Notes: generated by a model not told the origin, from the sequence alone. A DNA stretch of 64,000 bases from Bacillota bacterium (GCA_023433505.1 JAEZCO010000091.1:1-64000); one strand, 5' to 3'; shown: positions 7,938 to 16,423, numbered from the stretch's first letter. Made by a program: numbers and translations.

Positions 7938-8621
7938 ATGGAAATCAAAGAGCTGAAGGTGGGCACAAGGCTGGAATTGGATATTCTCGGGAATAATGGG
8001 CAAAGAATAGGCAGCACCTATATAAGTCAGGTTTTGGAGCCTGTGAAAAACAAGGATCTTGTGATTTCCGCACCGATTTACGAATCAAGACTCATTTACG
8101 TGCCTGTCAACGGTAAAGTCCGGATAACGTTTTATCACAGCCGATACGGCTTGCAGGGCTTTTATGCCATTGTGACCTCAAGAGAGCAAAGAGGCAATCT
8201 TTCCGTCATTTGCATATCCGCAGAAACTCTCCTGGAAAAAATACAAAGAAGGACCCATTACCGTCTGGACTGCACGCTGAATGTGGAATACAGAATTTGT
8301 TCCGGCGATTCCCGCCAGGAAACGGACAAGCCGCAGTATAAGAAAGCCCTCACCCGGAACCTCAGCGGTTCGGGCGTATGTATTGTCATCGGTGAGGAGA
8401 TTGTGAAGAATACTGTTTTGGATATCCGGGTCAGCTTAAATGAAGTAACAAGCGTCAGAGCCATGTGCAATGTCCTGCGCTGCACGCCGCTGGAAGCCGG
8501 CAAGTCCCCCAGATACGAGCTGGGCCTGCATTTCACCGATATCAGCGCCCAAAATCAGGATAATATCATCAAATATATTTTTGAACAGCAGCGCCGTCTC
8601 CTGAAAAAGGATGTACTGTAG
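7938..8621 (+). CDS. PilZ-domain c-di-GMP receptor, YcgR-like
   Basis: The 227-residue protein has an N-terminal YcgR-type barrel (residues about 1-95) followed by a PilZ domain. The PilZ domain shows both c-di-GMP signatures: the arginine motif in QRRTHYRLD near residue 105 and NLSGSG near residue 145. Proteins of this layout (YpfA/DgrA, YcgR) act as c-di-GMP-controlled brakes on flagella or regulators of surface behaviour. No motility genes lie nearby, so the target is not shown. It has its own promoter and is the only plus-strand gene in this part. Confidence 0.9.
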   Translation: MEIKELKVGTRLELDILGNNGQRIGSTYISQVLEPVKNKDLVISAPIYESRLIYVPVNGKVRITFYHSRYGLQGFYAIVTSREQRGNLSVICISAETLLEKIQRRTHYRLDCTLNVEYRICSGDSRQETDKPQYKKALTRNLSGSGVCIVIGEEIVKNTVLDIRVSLNEVTSVRAMCNVLRCTPLEAGKSPRYELGLHFTDISAQNQDNIIKYIFEQQRRLLKKDVL

Positions 8622-8631
8622 CAATCTCCCC

Positions 8632-8663
8632 AAAAAACAAAATCCGAGGGTTTTATCCCCCGG
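8632..8663 (-). terminator. Terminator of the DUF1292 gene, possibly bidirectional
   Basis: CCGGGGG and CCCTCGG pair (one G-U) with a short ATAAAA loop, followed on the minus strand by TTTTGTTTTTT. Read on the plus strand, the hairpin is followed by ATTGTTTTT, so it may also end the PilZ transcript. Confidence 0.75.
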
Positions 8664-8697
8664 AATTGTTTTTAAAGAATAGTCCTGTTCCTTGAAA

Positions 8698-8988
8698 TTA
8701 TTCCTCTGAGCCGAACTCTTCCTCCATACGGGCCTGGAATTCCTCGAAAACAGCATCCAGCTCGTCTTCGTCTTCAACGGAAACAAAAGAATCCTCACCA
8801 TTTTCATTATGATCAACTTTCAGAATGATTATTTCCTCTTCGTCGGTTTCTTCCGTTTCCTCTTCCACATAGGGAGCCAGAACAACGTATTCGTTATCAT
8901 TCATTTCAATTGTGTCAATGTGCTCAAATTCCACTTCTTCACCATTTTCGTCCACCAGTACGACGATATCATCTCTTTCATCTTCCAT
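8698..8988 (-). CDS. DUF1292 family protein (YrzB-like)
   Basis: The 96-residue protein is highly acidic, with the DUF1292 core DDIVVLVDENGEEVEFEHID and VVLAPY. It is the last gene of the conserved Firmicute block ireB-ruvX-DUF1292 (yrzL-yrrK-yrzB in B. subtilis), which strongly supports the call. Its function is unknown. Length is normal for the family. Confidence 0.88.
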   Translation of the reverse strand: MEDERDDIVVLVDENGEEVEFEHIDTIEMNDNEYVVLAPYVEEETEETDEEEIIILKVDHNENGEDSFVSVEDEDELDAVFEEFQARMEEEFGSEE

Positions 8989-9140
8989 AACGATCCCTCC
9001 AATTCTAGTATGACTTTATAACAAGTAATCTTATGCAAAATTCATCTATGCACGGTTATTTATTATATCATAGTAAATATATAATTCCCATTATTTATAA
9101 AAATAATTTGCATTTCCGCCGATCTGCAAGTTTTCACATT

Positions 9141-9557
9141 TCACTTGCTTATACTGTCCAAATAACCTTGAAGGATAAATACGGCGGCAATCTGGTCAAC
9201 CACTTTTTTCTTTTTGGAGGTTTTGATGCCAATTTCATGCATCGTACGGTTGGCTGAGACCGTGGATAACCTTTCATCCCATTTGGCAATGGGAACCTTT
9301 GTCTTCGCCGCAAGCAAATCGATGAACTCCTGGGTCTTTTCCCCTCTGGGGCCGATTGTGCCGTTCATATTTTTGGGGAAGCCTACAATGATCTTTTCGG
9401 CCCCATATTCACCGGCAAGCAGGGCTATCCTTTCCGCCGGCTTTTCCATGTCGCCCCGCCACTGGAGGGTTTCAACCCCCTGGGCTGTCCACCCCATGGG
9501 ATCGCTTACTGCAATGCCTATCCTGCTGTCACCGTAATCTATTCCGAGAATTCTCAT
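9141..9557 (-). CDS. ruvX: RuvX/YqgF RNase H-fold nuclease
   Basis: The 138-residue protein has the RNase H-like fold of the YqgF family: MRILGIDYGDSRIGIAVSDP at the start, IIVGFPKNMNGTIGPRG in the middle, and KWDERLSTVSA near residue 95. The aspartates in GIDYGD and the D/E in DERLST are the family's metal-binding residues. The family is annotated as putative Holliday junction resolvase, and E. coli YqgF acts in 16S rRNA 5'-end processing. The ATG at 9557 follows GAGGTG. It starts 7 bases after the aldo/keto reductase stop, so the two are probably co-transcribed. Confidence 0.93.
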   Translation of the reverse strand: MRILGIDYGDSRIGIAVSDPMGWTAQGVETLQWRGDMEKPAERIALLAGEYGAEKIIVGFPKNMNGTIGPRGEKTQEFIDLLAAKTKVPIAKWDERLSTVSANRTMHEIGIKTSKKKKVVDQIAAVFILQGYLDSISK

Positions 9558-9564
9558 AAACACC

Positions 9565-10512
9565 TCAACATATCTTTATTGCAAACTGTGGGCACGCGCT
9601 GCCGCAATAACCGCAAAGCACGCATTTTTCCCTGTCTACCCGGGCTTTTCCTTCACTTACCGACAGAGCATTCTGGCCGCATCTGGAGACGCATCTGCCG
9701 CAAGCGCTGCACCAATAGTCTATGTGCAGCTTTTTTCCCTTTCTTTTTATAGAAGCAAGGATATCCCCGGGTATATCCTTTCCTTCAAATAAATTAACAT
9801 TCATGATTACTTCTTCCACAGACTGCATGCCTACGGCTATGGAATGCACAAAAGGCTGGCCCATGGCAAATTTCATACTTTCAGCATAAGAACCCAGCAG
9901 GTTTCCGCCCCCCAGAGGCTTCATGCTGTAGATGCCTTTTCCGTTATCATAAGCTTTATTGACAGCTTCAAGCATCTTTTCTACAGGACCGTCCCCAATA
10001 CCTATCCCTGTCCGGTTAATGATGGGGTGGAGGATATCGATTTCCGGCATTTCGCCGCAAGCTTCGACCACTTCAATATTGTGCGTGGAAACTCCTACCG
10101 CTTTAATTCTGCCTTTCTGCTTTTCAGAAAGATAGTACTCCAGTGCTTCCCGATGGCCCCTGAGGGTAAGACGGCTTTCCTGCTCGTGGAGCATGAATAC
10201 GTCTATTACATCCACGTCCAGACTCTTCCTTGCCAGCTCCAGGCTCTCCTTTGCCGTATCGCCGGAATAAGCATAGGATTTGGATGCAATAACAGGCTTC
10301 TCCCCATACATGGAAATTGCTCTGCGGATATGCGGATAAGTACCGTATAATTCTGCCGTGTCAATAAAATTAACGCCCAGCTTCAGCGCTTCAAGAATAA
10401 CCGCCGCACCTTCGTCAACCGATAAATTGGATTGCAGCGGACCAATGATCAGAGCGCCGAAGCAGAGCCTTGAAACCTTCAATCCCGAATTGCCTAGTTC
10501 TAAATACTTCAT
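9565..10512 (-). CDS. Aldo/keto reductase with C-terminal 2[4Fe-4S] ferredoxin domain
   Basis: The 315-residue protein has an aldo/keto reductase barrel (residues about 1-260). The catalytic tetrad is visible: Asp and Tyr in FIDTAELYG, Lys in VIASKSYAY, His in FMLHEQE. A ferredoxin-like tail follows with two cysteine clusters (CSACGRCVSRCG and CVLCGYCGSACP). This fusion is common in anaerobes and suggests electron exchange with ferredoxin as well as NAD(P)H. The substrate is unknown. It is inserted between ireB and ruvX, genes that are usually adjacent, and is separated from ireB by a terminator. Confidence 0.9.
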   Translation of the reverse strand: MKYLELGNSGLKVSRLCFGALIIGPLQSNLSVDEGAAVILEALKLGVNFIDTAELYGTYPHIRRAISMYGEKPVIASKSYAYSGDTAKESLELARKSLDVDVIDVFMLHEQESRLTLRGHREALEYYLSEKQKGRIKAVGVSTHNIEVVEACGEMPEIDILHPIINRTGIGIGDGPVEKMLEAVNKAYDNGKGIYSMKPLGGGNLLGSYAESMKFAMGQPFVHSIAVGMQSVEEVIMNVNLFEGKDIPGDILASIKRKGKKLHIDYWCSACGRCVSRCGQNALSVSEGKARVDREKCVLCGYCGSACPQFAIKIC

Positions 10513-10609
10513 TGGGTCTCCATAGCCGATTTTTTTTCAACTGCCGTATAAACCACAAGCAATTTGAACCCACTGAGTTCAGGCATTCTGCTTCGGCAGG
10601 CCGCCTTTT

Positions 10610-10636
10610 AAAAAAACCCCGAGGTCATCGAGGTTT
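10610..10636 (-). terminator. Terminator after ireB
   Basis: On the minus strand AACCTCG pairs with CGGGGTT (one G-U) around the loop ATGACCT, followed by seven T residues. It lies 11 bases past the ireB stop. Confidence 0.82.
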
Positions 10637-10646
10637 GCCGGTGGGT

Positions 10647-10901
10647 TTATTTCTTGTTTTCCAGATAGAATCTTACGATCTCTTCAAGAAGCTCGTCTCT
10701 CTCCAGCCTTCGAACTATACTTCTGGCATTCATATGGCTTGTAATATAGGTAGGATCTCCGGACAGAACATAGCCCACAATCTGGTTAATGGGATTATAG
10801 CCCTTCTCCTTCAATGCTTCATAGACTGAAAAAAGGATATCCCTGACTTCGTTTTCCCTGTCCTTATCCATTTTGAACATCATGGTTTCACTGTTTGCCA
10901 T
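10647..10901 (-). CDS. ireB: IreB family regulatory phosphoprotein (UPF0297)
   Basis: The 84-residue protein matches the UPF0297/DUF965 family along its whole length (FSVYEALKEKGYNPINQIVGY, GDPTYITSH, ARSIVRRLERDELLEE). In Enterococcus faecalis IreB is phosphorylated by the PASTA kinase IreK and lowers cephalosporin resistance. The N-terminus here has a threonine (T6), where phosphorylation would be expected. It sits in the usual neighbourhood upstream of ruvX and DUF1292. Confidence 0.92.
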   Translation of the reverse strand: MANSETMMFKMDKDRENEVRDILFSVYEALKEKGYNPINQIVGYVLSGDPTYITSHMNARSIVRRLERDELLEEIVRFYLENKK

Positions 10902-11087
10902 ATTCTTTCACTCTCCTGCCTGCAAGCCTTGGCGTCGTCATCATACCTTCCGCCCCGGCGGAATTCGCTTAAAACCGTGCGGGACTCCATGCCCGCCAGA
11001 TTATATATAGTTATATCATAATACATGCAGTTGCTTAATGCAATACGATTCGGAATTTTTGATGCCTCGTTGTAATCCCTTGCATCC

Positions 11088-12410
11088 CTACAGCCCGGGC
11101 AAAGCAGTTTCTTTTATTTCCCCGAGCATATAATCATCCTTCGCTTCAACAAGGTCCGTTCCGATGATCCTGCCTTTTATGCTATCATTCCCCCGGCACA
11201 AAACTCTTATGTAGTTGGATGTAAGTCCTTCATAAAAGCCTTTCATGGTCTTGACCTCCTGTTCAAATAAAACGGGCATGTTCCTTCCGGTATGCATCCG
11301 GTTGAATTTGAGCAGATTGTCCGTAGAAAGCTTTAAAACCCTTTCGCTCCTTGCCTCCTTGATTTCGGAAGCCACCTGTCCCGGCATGGAAGCCGCCGGA
11401 GTCCCCTTCCTTGGGGAAAATTTGAAAACATGCATCTGCGCAAAGGATATTTCCTCAAGGAATCGATAGGTCTTTTCAAATTCCTCTTCGGTTTCGCCGG
11501 GAAAGCCCACCATTACATCCGTTGTAAATGCCACATCCCTGACATTGTCGCTTAACAGCCGGATGACATTTCCGTATTCTTCCGCGGTATATTTCCTGTT
11601 CATCCGCTTTAAGGTTTCATTGCATCCGCTCTGAAGGGAAATATGGTAATGCGGACACAGTTTTTCCAGGTTTCCCGCCGCAGCTGCAAATTCCGCCGTT
11701 ATGGTGGACGGTTCGATGGAGCCCAACCGGATACGGCTTATCCCTTCAACCCTATGTATCTTTTTTATCAGTTCCAGCAGATTTATCTCCGTTAGCTCCT
11801 TCCCGTAGGACGCAATATGAATTCCGGTGAGCACAACTTCCTTAAAGCCGCTTTCGGCCAACTTCACAACTTCTGCCAGGATATCCTCGGGAGGCCTGCT
11901 CCTGACCGGCCCTCTCGCATACGGGATGATGCAATAGGAGCAAAACTGGCTGCAGCCGTCCTGAATCTTTATAAAAGCCCGGGTCCTGCCCTTGTACCTG
12001 TCAATGCGGAGCTCTTCAAAGCTGCTGTTTTTCATGATGTTTGAGACGGCATTCACTTTGCCTCCCTGTGTCCGGACGCTGTCTATATATTCAAGAATTT
12101 TTCCGCGCTCCCTGGTGCCTATGATGATATCAACATCCGGGATGCCTGTCACTTCATCCGGCGAAGTCTGGGGGTAACAGCCTACAACAGCCACAATTGC
12201 CTTGCCGTTGACGGCTTTGGCCCGTCTTATCATCTGCCTGGATTTTCTTGCACTAAGGCCCGTGACCGTACATGTATTAATAATATAGACATCGGCCTTC
12301 TCACTGAATTCGACTATATCATAGCCCGAATTTTCAAAAATTTCCGACATCGCTTCGGTTTCATATTGGTTCACCTTGCAGCCAAGGGTGTAGAACGCTA
12401 CTTTACTCAT
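11088..12410 (-). CDS. mtaB: tRNA (t6A37) methylthiotransferase MtaB
   Basis: The 440-residue radical-SAM enzyme converts t6A to ms2t6A at position 37 of ANN-decoding tRNAs. The N-terminal UPF0004 domain holds three cluster cysteines (TLGCKVNQYE, INTCTV, VVGCYPQ). The radical SAM motif CSQFCSYC is near residue 155, and a C-terminal TRAM domain starts near residue 375. The sequence is of the MtaB/YqeV type rather than MiaB. The ATG at 12410 is chosen because GGAGGAAG sits just before it, removing about 20 residues from the longest frame. Confidence 0.93.
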   Translation of the reverse strand: MSKVAFYTLGCKVNQYETEAMSEIFENSGYDIVEFSEKADVYIINTCTVTGLSARKSRQMIRRAKAVNGKAIVAVVGCYPQTSPDEVTGIPDVDIIIGTRERGKILEYIDSVRTQGGKVNAVSNIMKNSSFEELRIDRYKGRTRAFIKIQDGCSQFCSYCIIPYARGPVRSRPPEDILAEVVKLAESGFKEVVLTGIHIASYGKELTEINLLELIKKIHRVEGISRIRLGSIEPSTITAEFAAAAGNLEKLCPHYHISLQSGCNETLKRMNRKYTAEEYGNVIRLLSDNVRDVAFTTDVMVGFPGETEEEFEKTYRFLEEISFAQMHVFKFSPRKGTPAASMPGQVASEIKEARSERVLKLSTDNLLKFNRMHTGRNMPVLFEQEVKTMKGFYEGLTSNYIRVLCRGNDSIKGRIIGTDLVEAKDDYMLGEIKETALPGL

Positions 12411-12509
12411 TCTTCCTCCGTTTGTTGTTATGGGGGTCGAGAAACACCTCCTGCAGGTGCGTCCCTTCACCTATTATAATTAATTTAAAAATTTTTAACA
12501 ATATCGTAA

Positions 12510-12538
12510 TTGACTTGCTGCCATAAACAGGATATCAT
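12510..12538 (+). promoter_or_regulatory. Sigma-A promoter of the HPr-like gene
   Basis: TTGACT (12510-12515) and TATCAT (12533-12538) are spaced by 17 bases and lie 40 bases upstream of the ATG at 12579. Confidence 0.78.
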
Positions 12539-12578
12539 ATGGGTTAAGAACAATCCTTATAGAATTGGAGGATACACT

Positions 12579-12806
12579 ATGAAGACATTTAACATCATGC
12601 TCAAATCCATAAACGATGTAAAGGATTTTGTCAATGTTGTGAACAAATATGATTTTGATGTTGATCTGACATCCGGTCGTTATGTGGTAGACGCAAAATC
12701 AATTATGGGAATATTCAGCCTTGATCTCAGCAGACCCATCCGGGTTGAGGTTCATGAAGACGAATGCGGAAATTTCTGCGACGAAATAAAGAATTTTGTA
12801 GTTTAA
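12579..12806 (+). CDS. HPr-like protein lacking the phosphocarrier histidine
   Basis: The 75-residue protein aligns with HPr: KTFNI at the start, NKYDFDVDL in the middle, and KSIMGIFSLDL around the regulatory serine (Ser46 in B. subtilis HPr). The active-site segment with His15 (GIHARPA in B. subtilis) is replaced by a sequence without histidine. It therefore cannot carry phosphate from enzyme I, but could keep a Ser-phosphorylation-dependent regulatory role like Crh; that is inference. Start chosen for GGAGG seven bases upstream. It has its own promoter and terminator. Confidence 0.8.
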   Translation: MKTFNIMLKSINDVKDFVNVVNKYDFDVDLTSGRYVVDAKSIMGIFSLDLSRPIRVEVHEDECGNFCDEIKNFVV

Positions 12807-12831
12807 TCGGATAAGCGGCAAGAAAAATATG

Positions 12832-12863
12832 AAAGCCTGGCAGCAGCACTGCCGGGCTTTTTT
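12832..12863 (+). terminator. Terminator of the HPr-like gene
   Basis: A 12-bp stem (AAAGCCTGGCAG with CTGCCGGGCTTT, one G-U) with a 5-base loop is followed by six T residues. Confidence 0.92.
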
Positions 12864-12888
12864 AATACGCTTCTTTACGCAAAATCTT

Positions 12889-13353
12889 CTATTTCCCAGA
12901 ACAGCTTGCCTCCCACTCCTCTTCTGTGTCAACGGCAATACCGTTTCTTACAAGCAGCTCGGCAGTCACGCCGTTGCCTTTTTTCAACTTCCCGGAAAAT
13001 GTTCCGTCATAGATTGTCCCGCAGCCGCAGGAGGGGCTCCTCGCCTTAAGCACCGCCCGGGTGGCCCCTGTCATCCGTGCTATCTTCAGCGTTTCTTCCG
13101 CACCTTTGATAAACTCAGCCGATACATCCTCTCCGTTTTTCCGCACCGCGGCACAGCTTCCACCCAGGACATCCGCACCCTCCCCGCCAGGAATTTCTAC
13201 AGGCGGCCTGGGCGTCGGACATCCTCCCAGTTGCTCGGGGCACACCGGTATGGCTTCTCCGCCGGCAACCATTTTCTCAAATCTCCCGGCGTAATTATTC
13301 CCGCCGTTATACTTGCAGTTGATACCGGCAAGGCACGCGCTCACCAAAATCAC
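12889..13353 (-). CDS. DUF523 protein (thiouracil desulfurase TudS-like)
   Basis: The 154-residue protein shows the DUF523 signature: MILVSACLAGINCKYNGG at the start, PVCPEQLGG, and LKARSPSCG near residue 105. The conserved cysteines fit a [4Fe-4S] cluster. The family includes TudS, which desulfurates thiouracil, but most members have no proven substrate. It probably follows RNase R-independent transcription, as it lies 30 bases downstream of the rnr stop on the same strand. Confidence 0.85.
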   Translation of the reverse strand: MILVSACLAGINCKYNGGNNYAGRFEKMVAGGEAIPVCPEQLGGCPTPRPPVEIPGGEGADVLGGSCAAVRKNGEDVSAEFIKGAEETLKIARMTGATRAVLKARSPSCGCGTIYDGTFSGKLKKGNGVTAELLVRNGIAVDTEEEWEASCSGK

Positions 13354-13383
13354 TTGAATCCCCCCCGTTTTACACTCGTATGA

Positions 13384-15681
13384 TTATGGCCTTGATTTTC
13401 TCTTTGGCCGGGCTTCCTTCTTTGATTTACTGCTCCGTCTGCTTTTTCCCGTTATCTTTTTGGCAACCCGGCTGTCAATGGTTTTTCTTTTCCTTTTTGT
13501 TTCCTTAAAGGGCGTCCTGGCCGCTATTTCTTCCTTTGAAAGAATTCCGCTGTTCTCATCGCAGGGCTCTTCAAGAACAAAGTCTATCTGCTTTGCAGAG
13601 AGGTCCGCCCGGGCAAGCCTTACGGAAACCTTGTCCCCGATCCTGTATCTTTTCCTTGTCCGCTCGCCTGTCAGGCAATAGTGCTTGTCGTCAAAGATGT
13701 AGTAGTCGTCGTCCATGTTGCTCATCCTGACAAGGCCCTCAATGGTATTTTCCAGTTCCACAAACATTCCGAAGGAGGTGACATTTGAAATTATGCCTTC
13801 AAAGCATTCACCTTCGTGAGCCTTCATATATTCAACCTTCTTAAGGTCTTCGGTATCCCTTTCCGCTTCTTCTGCTTCACGCTCTCTTTGCGAACAGAGC
13901 CTCGCAATCTCCGGCAGCTTTTCCTTCAGGTCCTCTTCCTTTTGACCCACCAGCCTGCCTTTCAGTTGCTCCTTCATAATCCTGTGGATCATCAGGTCAG
14001 GATATCTTCGGATGGGTGAAGTAAAATGACAGTAAAACTTGGCTGCCAGGCCGAAATGGCCAAGGTTCTGATGGCTGTACCGGGCCTTTGCCAGGGATCT
14101 GAGCATTACCGTGCTGACAATGGCCTCTTCCCTTGTCCCTCTGACCTTATCCAGTATTTCCTGCAAAGCTCTGGGATGTATCTTATTGATCCCCTTTAAC
14201 GGGAAGCCAAGATTATTTGTGAACTCTGCAAAGGCCTGAATCTTTTCGCTGTCCGGGTCCTCGTGCACCCTGTAGACAAAAGGCGAATCCGCCCAATGGA
14301 AATGCTCCGCCACGGTTTCATTGCACACCAGCATGAACTCCTCTATGATCCTGTTGGCCATGGTAGTTTCATAACGTTTGACCTGAATGGGCTTTCCCTT
14401 GTCGTCAAGAATTATTTTAGCCTCGTCGAAATCAAAATCGATGGCGCCCCTGCCCATACGCTTCTTCCTCAGGATCAGGGCGAGCTCCTCCATTGTATTG
14501 AAGTCCTCAAGGAGATAGTCATACCGTTTAAGAAGCTCTTCATCACTTTTTTCAAGGACCTTGTAGACATTGGTATATGTCATCCGCTCGGCGATATTAA
14601 TGACGCTCTCAAAAATTTCATGGCCTGTTACCCTGCCGGAGGCGTCCAGATCCATCATCACGGTAAAAGCAAGCCGGTCTATCTGCGGATTCAGACTGCA
14701 TATCCCGTTGGACAGCTTTTTAGGCAGCATGGGGATGACCCTGTCCACCAGATAAACACTGGTCCCCCTCTTGAATGCCTCTTTGTCCAGGGCCGAACCT
14801 TCGGTTACATAGTGGCTGACATCGGCAATATGCACTCCAAGCCGGTACTTGCCGTCCGGCAGCTTTTCGATGGAAACGGCGTCATCCAGATCCTTTGCAT
14901 CCTCACCGTCGATGGTGACCATCCTGAGCTTACGTAAATCCCGCCTGTCTTCAAGCATCTTTTTTGTAACCTTTTCAGGGATCTTTTCGGCCTGCAGGAC
15001 AACCTCTTCAGGGAATTCCTCATTTAAGTCGTAGGACCTTATAATTGACCGGATATCGGTCCCAGGCTCATCCTTGTCCCCGATGATCTCCACGATCCGG
15101 CCTTCGGCGTTGCGTCTCTTTTCCGGCCATTTGACGATTTCCGCCATGACCTTCTGTCCCGGCTTGGCTCCGTTTGTTTCATCCTTGGGTATGAAGATAT
15201 CTCCCGGCACCCTTTTATCGTCGGGAATCACAAAGCCGAAATACTTGCTGCTCTCATAAACGCCCACGATATTGGCATTGGCTCTTTTTATGACCTTGAT
15301 GATTTCTCCTTCGGACCGCTTGTCTCCAATGACCTTCTTTATTACCCGGGCTATGACCCTGTCTCCGTGCATCGCGCCGCCAAGGCTGTCCGCAGGTATA
15401 AACACGTCCTTCACATATTCGTCGTCGGGAATCACAAAGCCAAAGCCACGCTCATTTCCCTGCAGCCGGCCCACGACCAGATTCATGCGTTCCGGCACGC
15501 CATAGCGGTCTTTATGTGTTTTATAGATTGACCCTTCGGCCTCCAGCTCTCCCATGAGGGTTTTGAAAAGCTCCAGATCCTTTTTTTGAACATCCAGCAC
15601 CATCACAAGCTCATCGAATTTCAGCGGCTTATAGGCGTCATCCTTCATAAATGCCAGTATGCGTTCTTTTCTATCTTCCAT
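13384..15681 (-). CDS. rnr: Ribonuclease R
   Basis: The 765-residue 3'-5' exoribonuclease has an N-terminal winged helix, two cold-shock domains (about residues 65-210, each with FGFVIPDD), the RNB catalytic domain with the acidic metal site TIDGEDAKDLDDAVS near residue 255, an S1 domain (GIISNVTSFGMFVELEN near 640) and a Lys/Arg-rich tail ending KSKKEARPKRKSRP. Length and order are normal for RNase R. SecG lies upstream, as in many Firmicutes. Two terminator-like hairpins stand between the genes, and a TATAAT box about 70 bases upstream suggests a separate promoter. Confidence 0.96.
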   Translation of the reverse strand: MEDRKERILAFMKDDAYKPLKFDELVMVLDVQKKDLELFKTLMGELEAEGSIYKTHKDRYGVPERMNLVVGRLQGNERGFGFVIPDDEYVKDVFIPADSLGGAMHGDRVIARVIKKVIGDKRSEGEIIKVIKRANANIVGVYESSKYFGFVIPDDKRVPGDIFIPKDETNGAKPGQKVMAEIVKWPEKRRNAEGRIVEIIGDKDEPGTDIRSIIRSYDLNEEFPEEVVLQAEKIPEKVTKKMLEDRRDLRKLRMVTIDGEDAKDLDDAVSIEKLPDGKYRLGVHIADVSHYVTEGSALDKEAFKRGTSVYLVDRVIPMLPKKLSNGICSLNPQIDRLAFTVMMDLDASGRVTGHEIFESVINIAERMTYTNVYKVLEKSDEELLKRYDYLLEDFNTMEELALILRKKRMGRGAIDFDFDEAKIILDDKGKPIQVKRYETTMANRIIEEFMLVCNETVAEHFHWADSPFVYRVHEDPDSEKIQAFAEFTNNLGFPLKGINKIHPRALQEILDKVRGTREEAIVSTVMLRSLAKARYSHQNLGHFGLAAKFYCHFTSPIRRYPDLMIHRIMKEQLKGRLVGQKEEDLKEKLPEIARLCSQREREAEEAERDTEDLKKVEYMKAHEGECFEGIISNVTSFGMFVELENTIEGLVRMSNMDDDYYIFDDKHYCLTGERTRKRYRIGDKVSVRLARADLSAKQIDFVLEEPCDENSGILSKEEIAARTPFKETKRKRKTIDSRVAKKITGKSRRSSKSKKEARPKRKSRP

Positions 15682-15779
15682 ATTTCCCTCTCATAAAGCA
15701 AAAAATCTTTTTGTAAAGATTTGCTATAAAGCTATTATTCTAGTATTTATTATACCTTTTTTTTCAATTAATAATCATC

Positions 15780-15842
15780 AAAATCTCGGGGGCAGGGAAT
15801 TTCACCGGGTTCCAGGCAGCTTTTGCCCGGCGGGACGCCTAA
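15780..15842 (-). other. GC-rich self-complementary patch upstream of rnr
   Basis: This stretch is much more GC-rich than the flanks. It holds overlapping complementary segments: CCGGG with CCCGG, and GGAA with TTCC across CCCGGTGAAA on the minus strand. The interleaved pairing could form a pseudoknot. The minus-strand string GGAACCCGGTGAAATTCC faintly recalls the core of cobalamin riboswitches, but the diagnostic B12 box (GCCACTG) is absent. No function is claimed. Confidence 0.3.
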
Positions 15843-15880
15843 AAAAAGAGTAACCGAAGAAGCTTCGCATTACTCATCTC
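15843..15880 (-). terminator. Second terminator-like hairpin between secG and rnr
   Basis: On the minus strand GAGTAATGCGAAG pairs with CTTCGGTTACTC (one bulge, one G-U) and is followed by seven T residues. It lies about 25 bases downstream of the first terminator at 15904-15932. Confidence 0.7.
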
Positions 15881-15903
15881 TTTAAGACAATCCCCGTAGT
15901 ATG

Positions 15904-15932
15904 AAAAAAGACCATGTATCTCTACATAGTCT
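15904..15932 (-). terminator. Terminator of secG
   Basis: On the minus strand a 10-bp stem (AGACTATGTA with TACATGGTCT, one G-U) with GAGA loop is followed by six T residues, 17 bases past the secG stop. Confidence 0.88.
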
Positions 15933-15949
15933 GCTGTTTCATTTATTAT

Positions 15950-16192
15950 TTATCTCAAAACCAGATACAGTACCAGGGATGTAATCAGGAAAGCTATCGC
16001 TGCAAATGAAGTATACTTGCTGAGTAAGGCATCGATGGTCCTGCCCTTGTTCTTCCCGAAGAAGGTCTCTGCGCCTCCGGCAATAGCACCGGAAAGTCCC
16101 GCGGATTTACCCGATTGAAGAAGAACTATGACAATGATGGATATTGCAAACAATATATGAACCAGCGTAACTATTATTTGCCATGCAGTCAA
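15950..16192 (-). CDS. secG: Protein translocase subunit SecG
   Basis: The 80-residue membrane protein has two transmembrane helices and the SecG signature VLLQSGKSAGLSGAIAGGAE between them. SecG is the small accessory subunit of the SecYEG channel. The start is a TTG at 16192: GGAGGTG lies 6 bases upstream and no ATG is available, so the reading begins (M)TAWQIIVTL. It has its own promoter and terminator. Confidence 0.93.
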   Translation of the reverse strand: MTAWQIIVTLVHILFAISIIVIVLLQSGKSAGLSGAIAGGAETFFGKNKGRTIDALLSKYTSFAAIAFLITSLVLYLVLR

Positions 16193-16245
16193 AAAAAACA
16201 CCTCCAAATGATTTGCGCTCTTCGTCTTAAAATTAGACAAGTGAT

Positions 16246-16274
16246 ATTTTAACATAGATAAAAATAAAAATCAA
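16246..16274 (-). promoter_or_regulatory. Sigma-A promoter of secG
   Basis: On the minus strand TTGATT (16269-16274) and TAAAAT (16246-16251) are 17 bases apart, about 55 bases upstream of the TTG start. Confidence 0.68.
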
Positions 16275-16385
16275 GTCCCTGCATCGCAAGGATTTTGACA
16301 ATTCAAGCAATTTAAACTGCCATATTTTAAATTTCCCTGCTGTATCGTTTAATATGCAGTCATTTCAATGGTATTTCCCATAACG

Positions 16386-16413
16386 GCAGGGCGGACATGA
16401 AGGTCCGCCCTGC
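16386..16413 (-). repeat. Perfect 11-bp hairpin after the polyol operon
   Basis: GCAGGGCGGAC and GTCCGCCCTGC pair perfectly around a 6-base loop, 11 bases past the stop of the last gene in the operon. There is no T-tract, so it may protect the mRNA end rather than terminate alone. Confidence 0.6.
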
Positions 16414-16423
16414 GGTCAAAAAA

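Noticed and set aside
15780..15842. Cobalamin riboswitch upstream of rnr
   Set aside because: Only a short stretch resembles the core; the B12 box is missing, and rnr is not a cobalamin-regulated gene.
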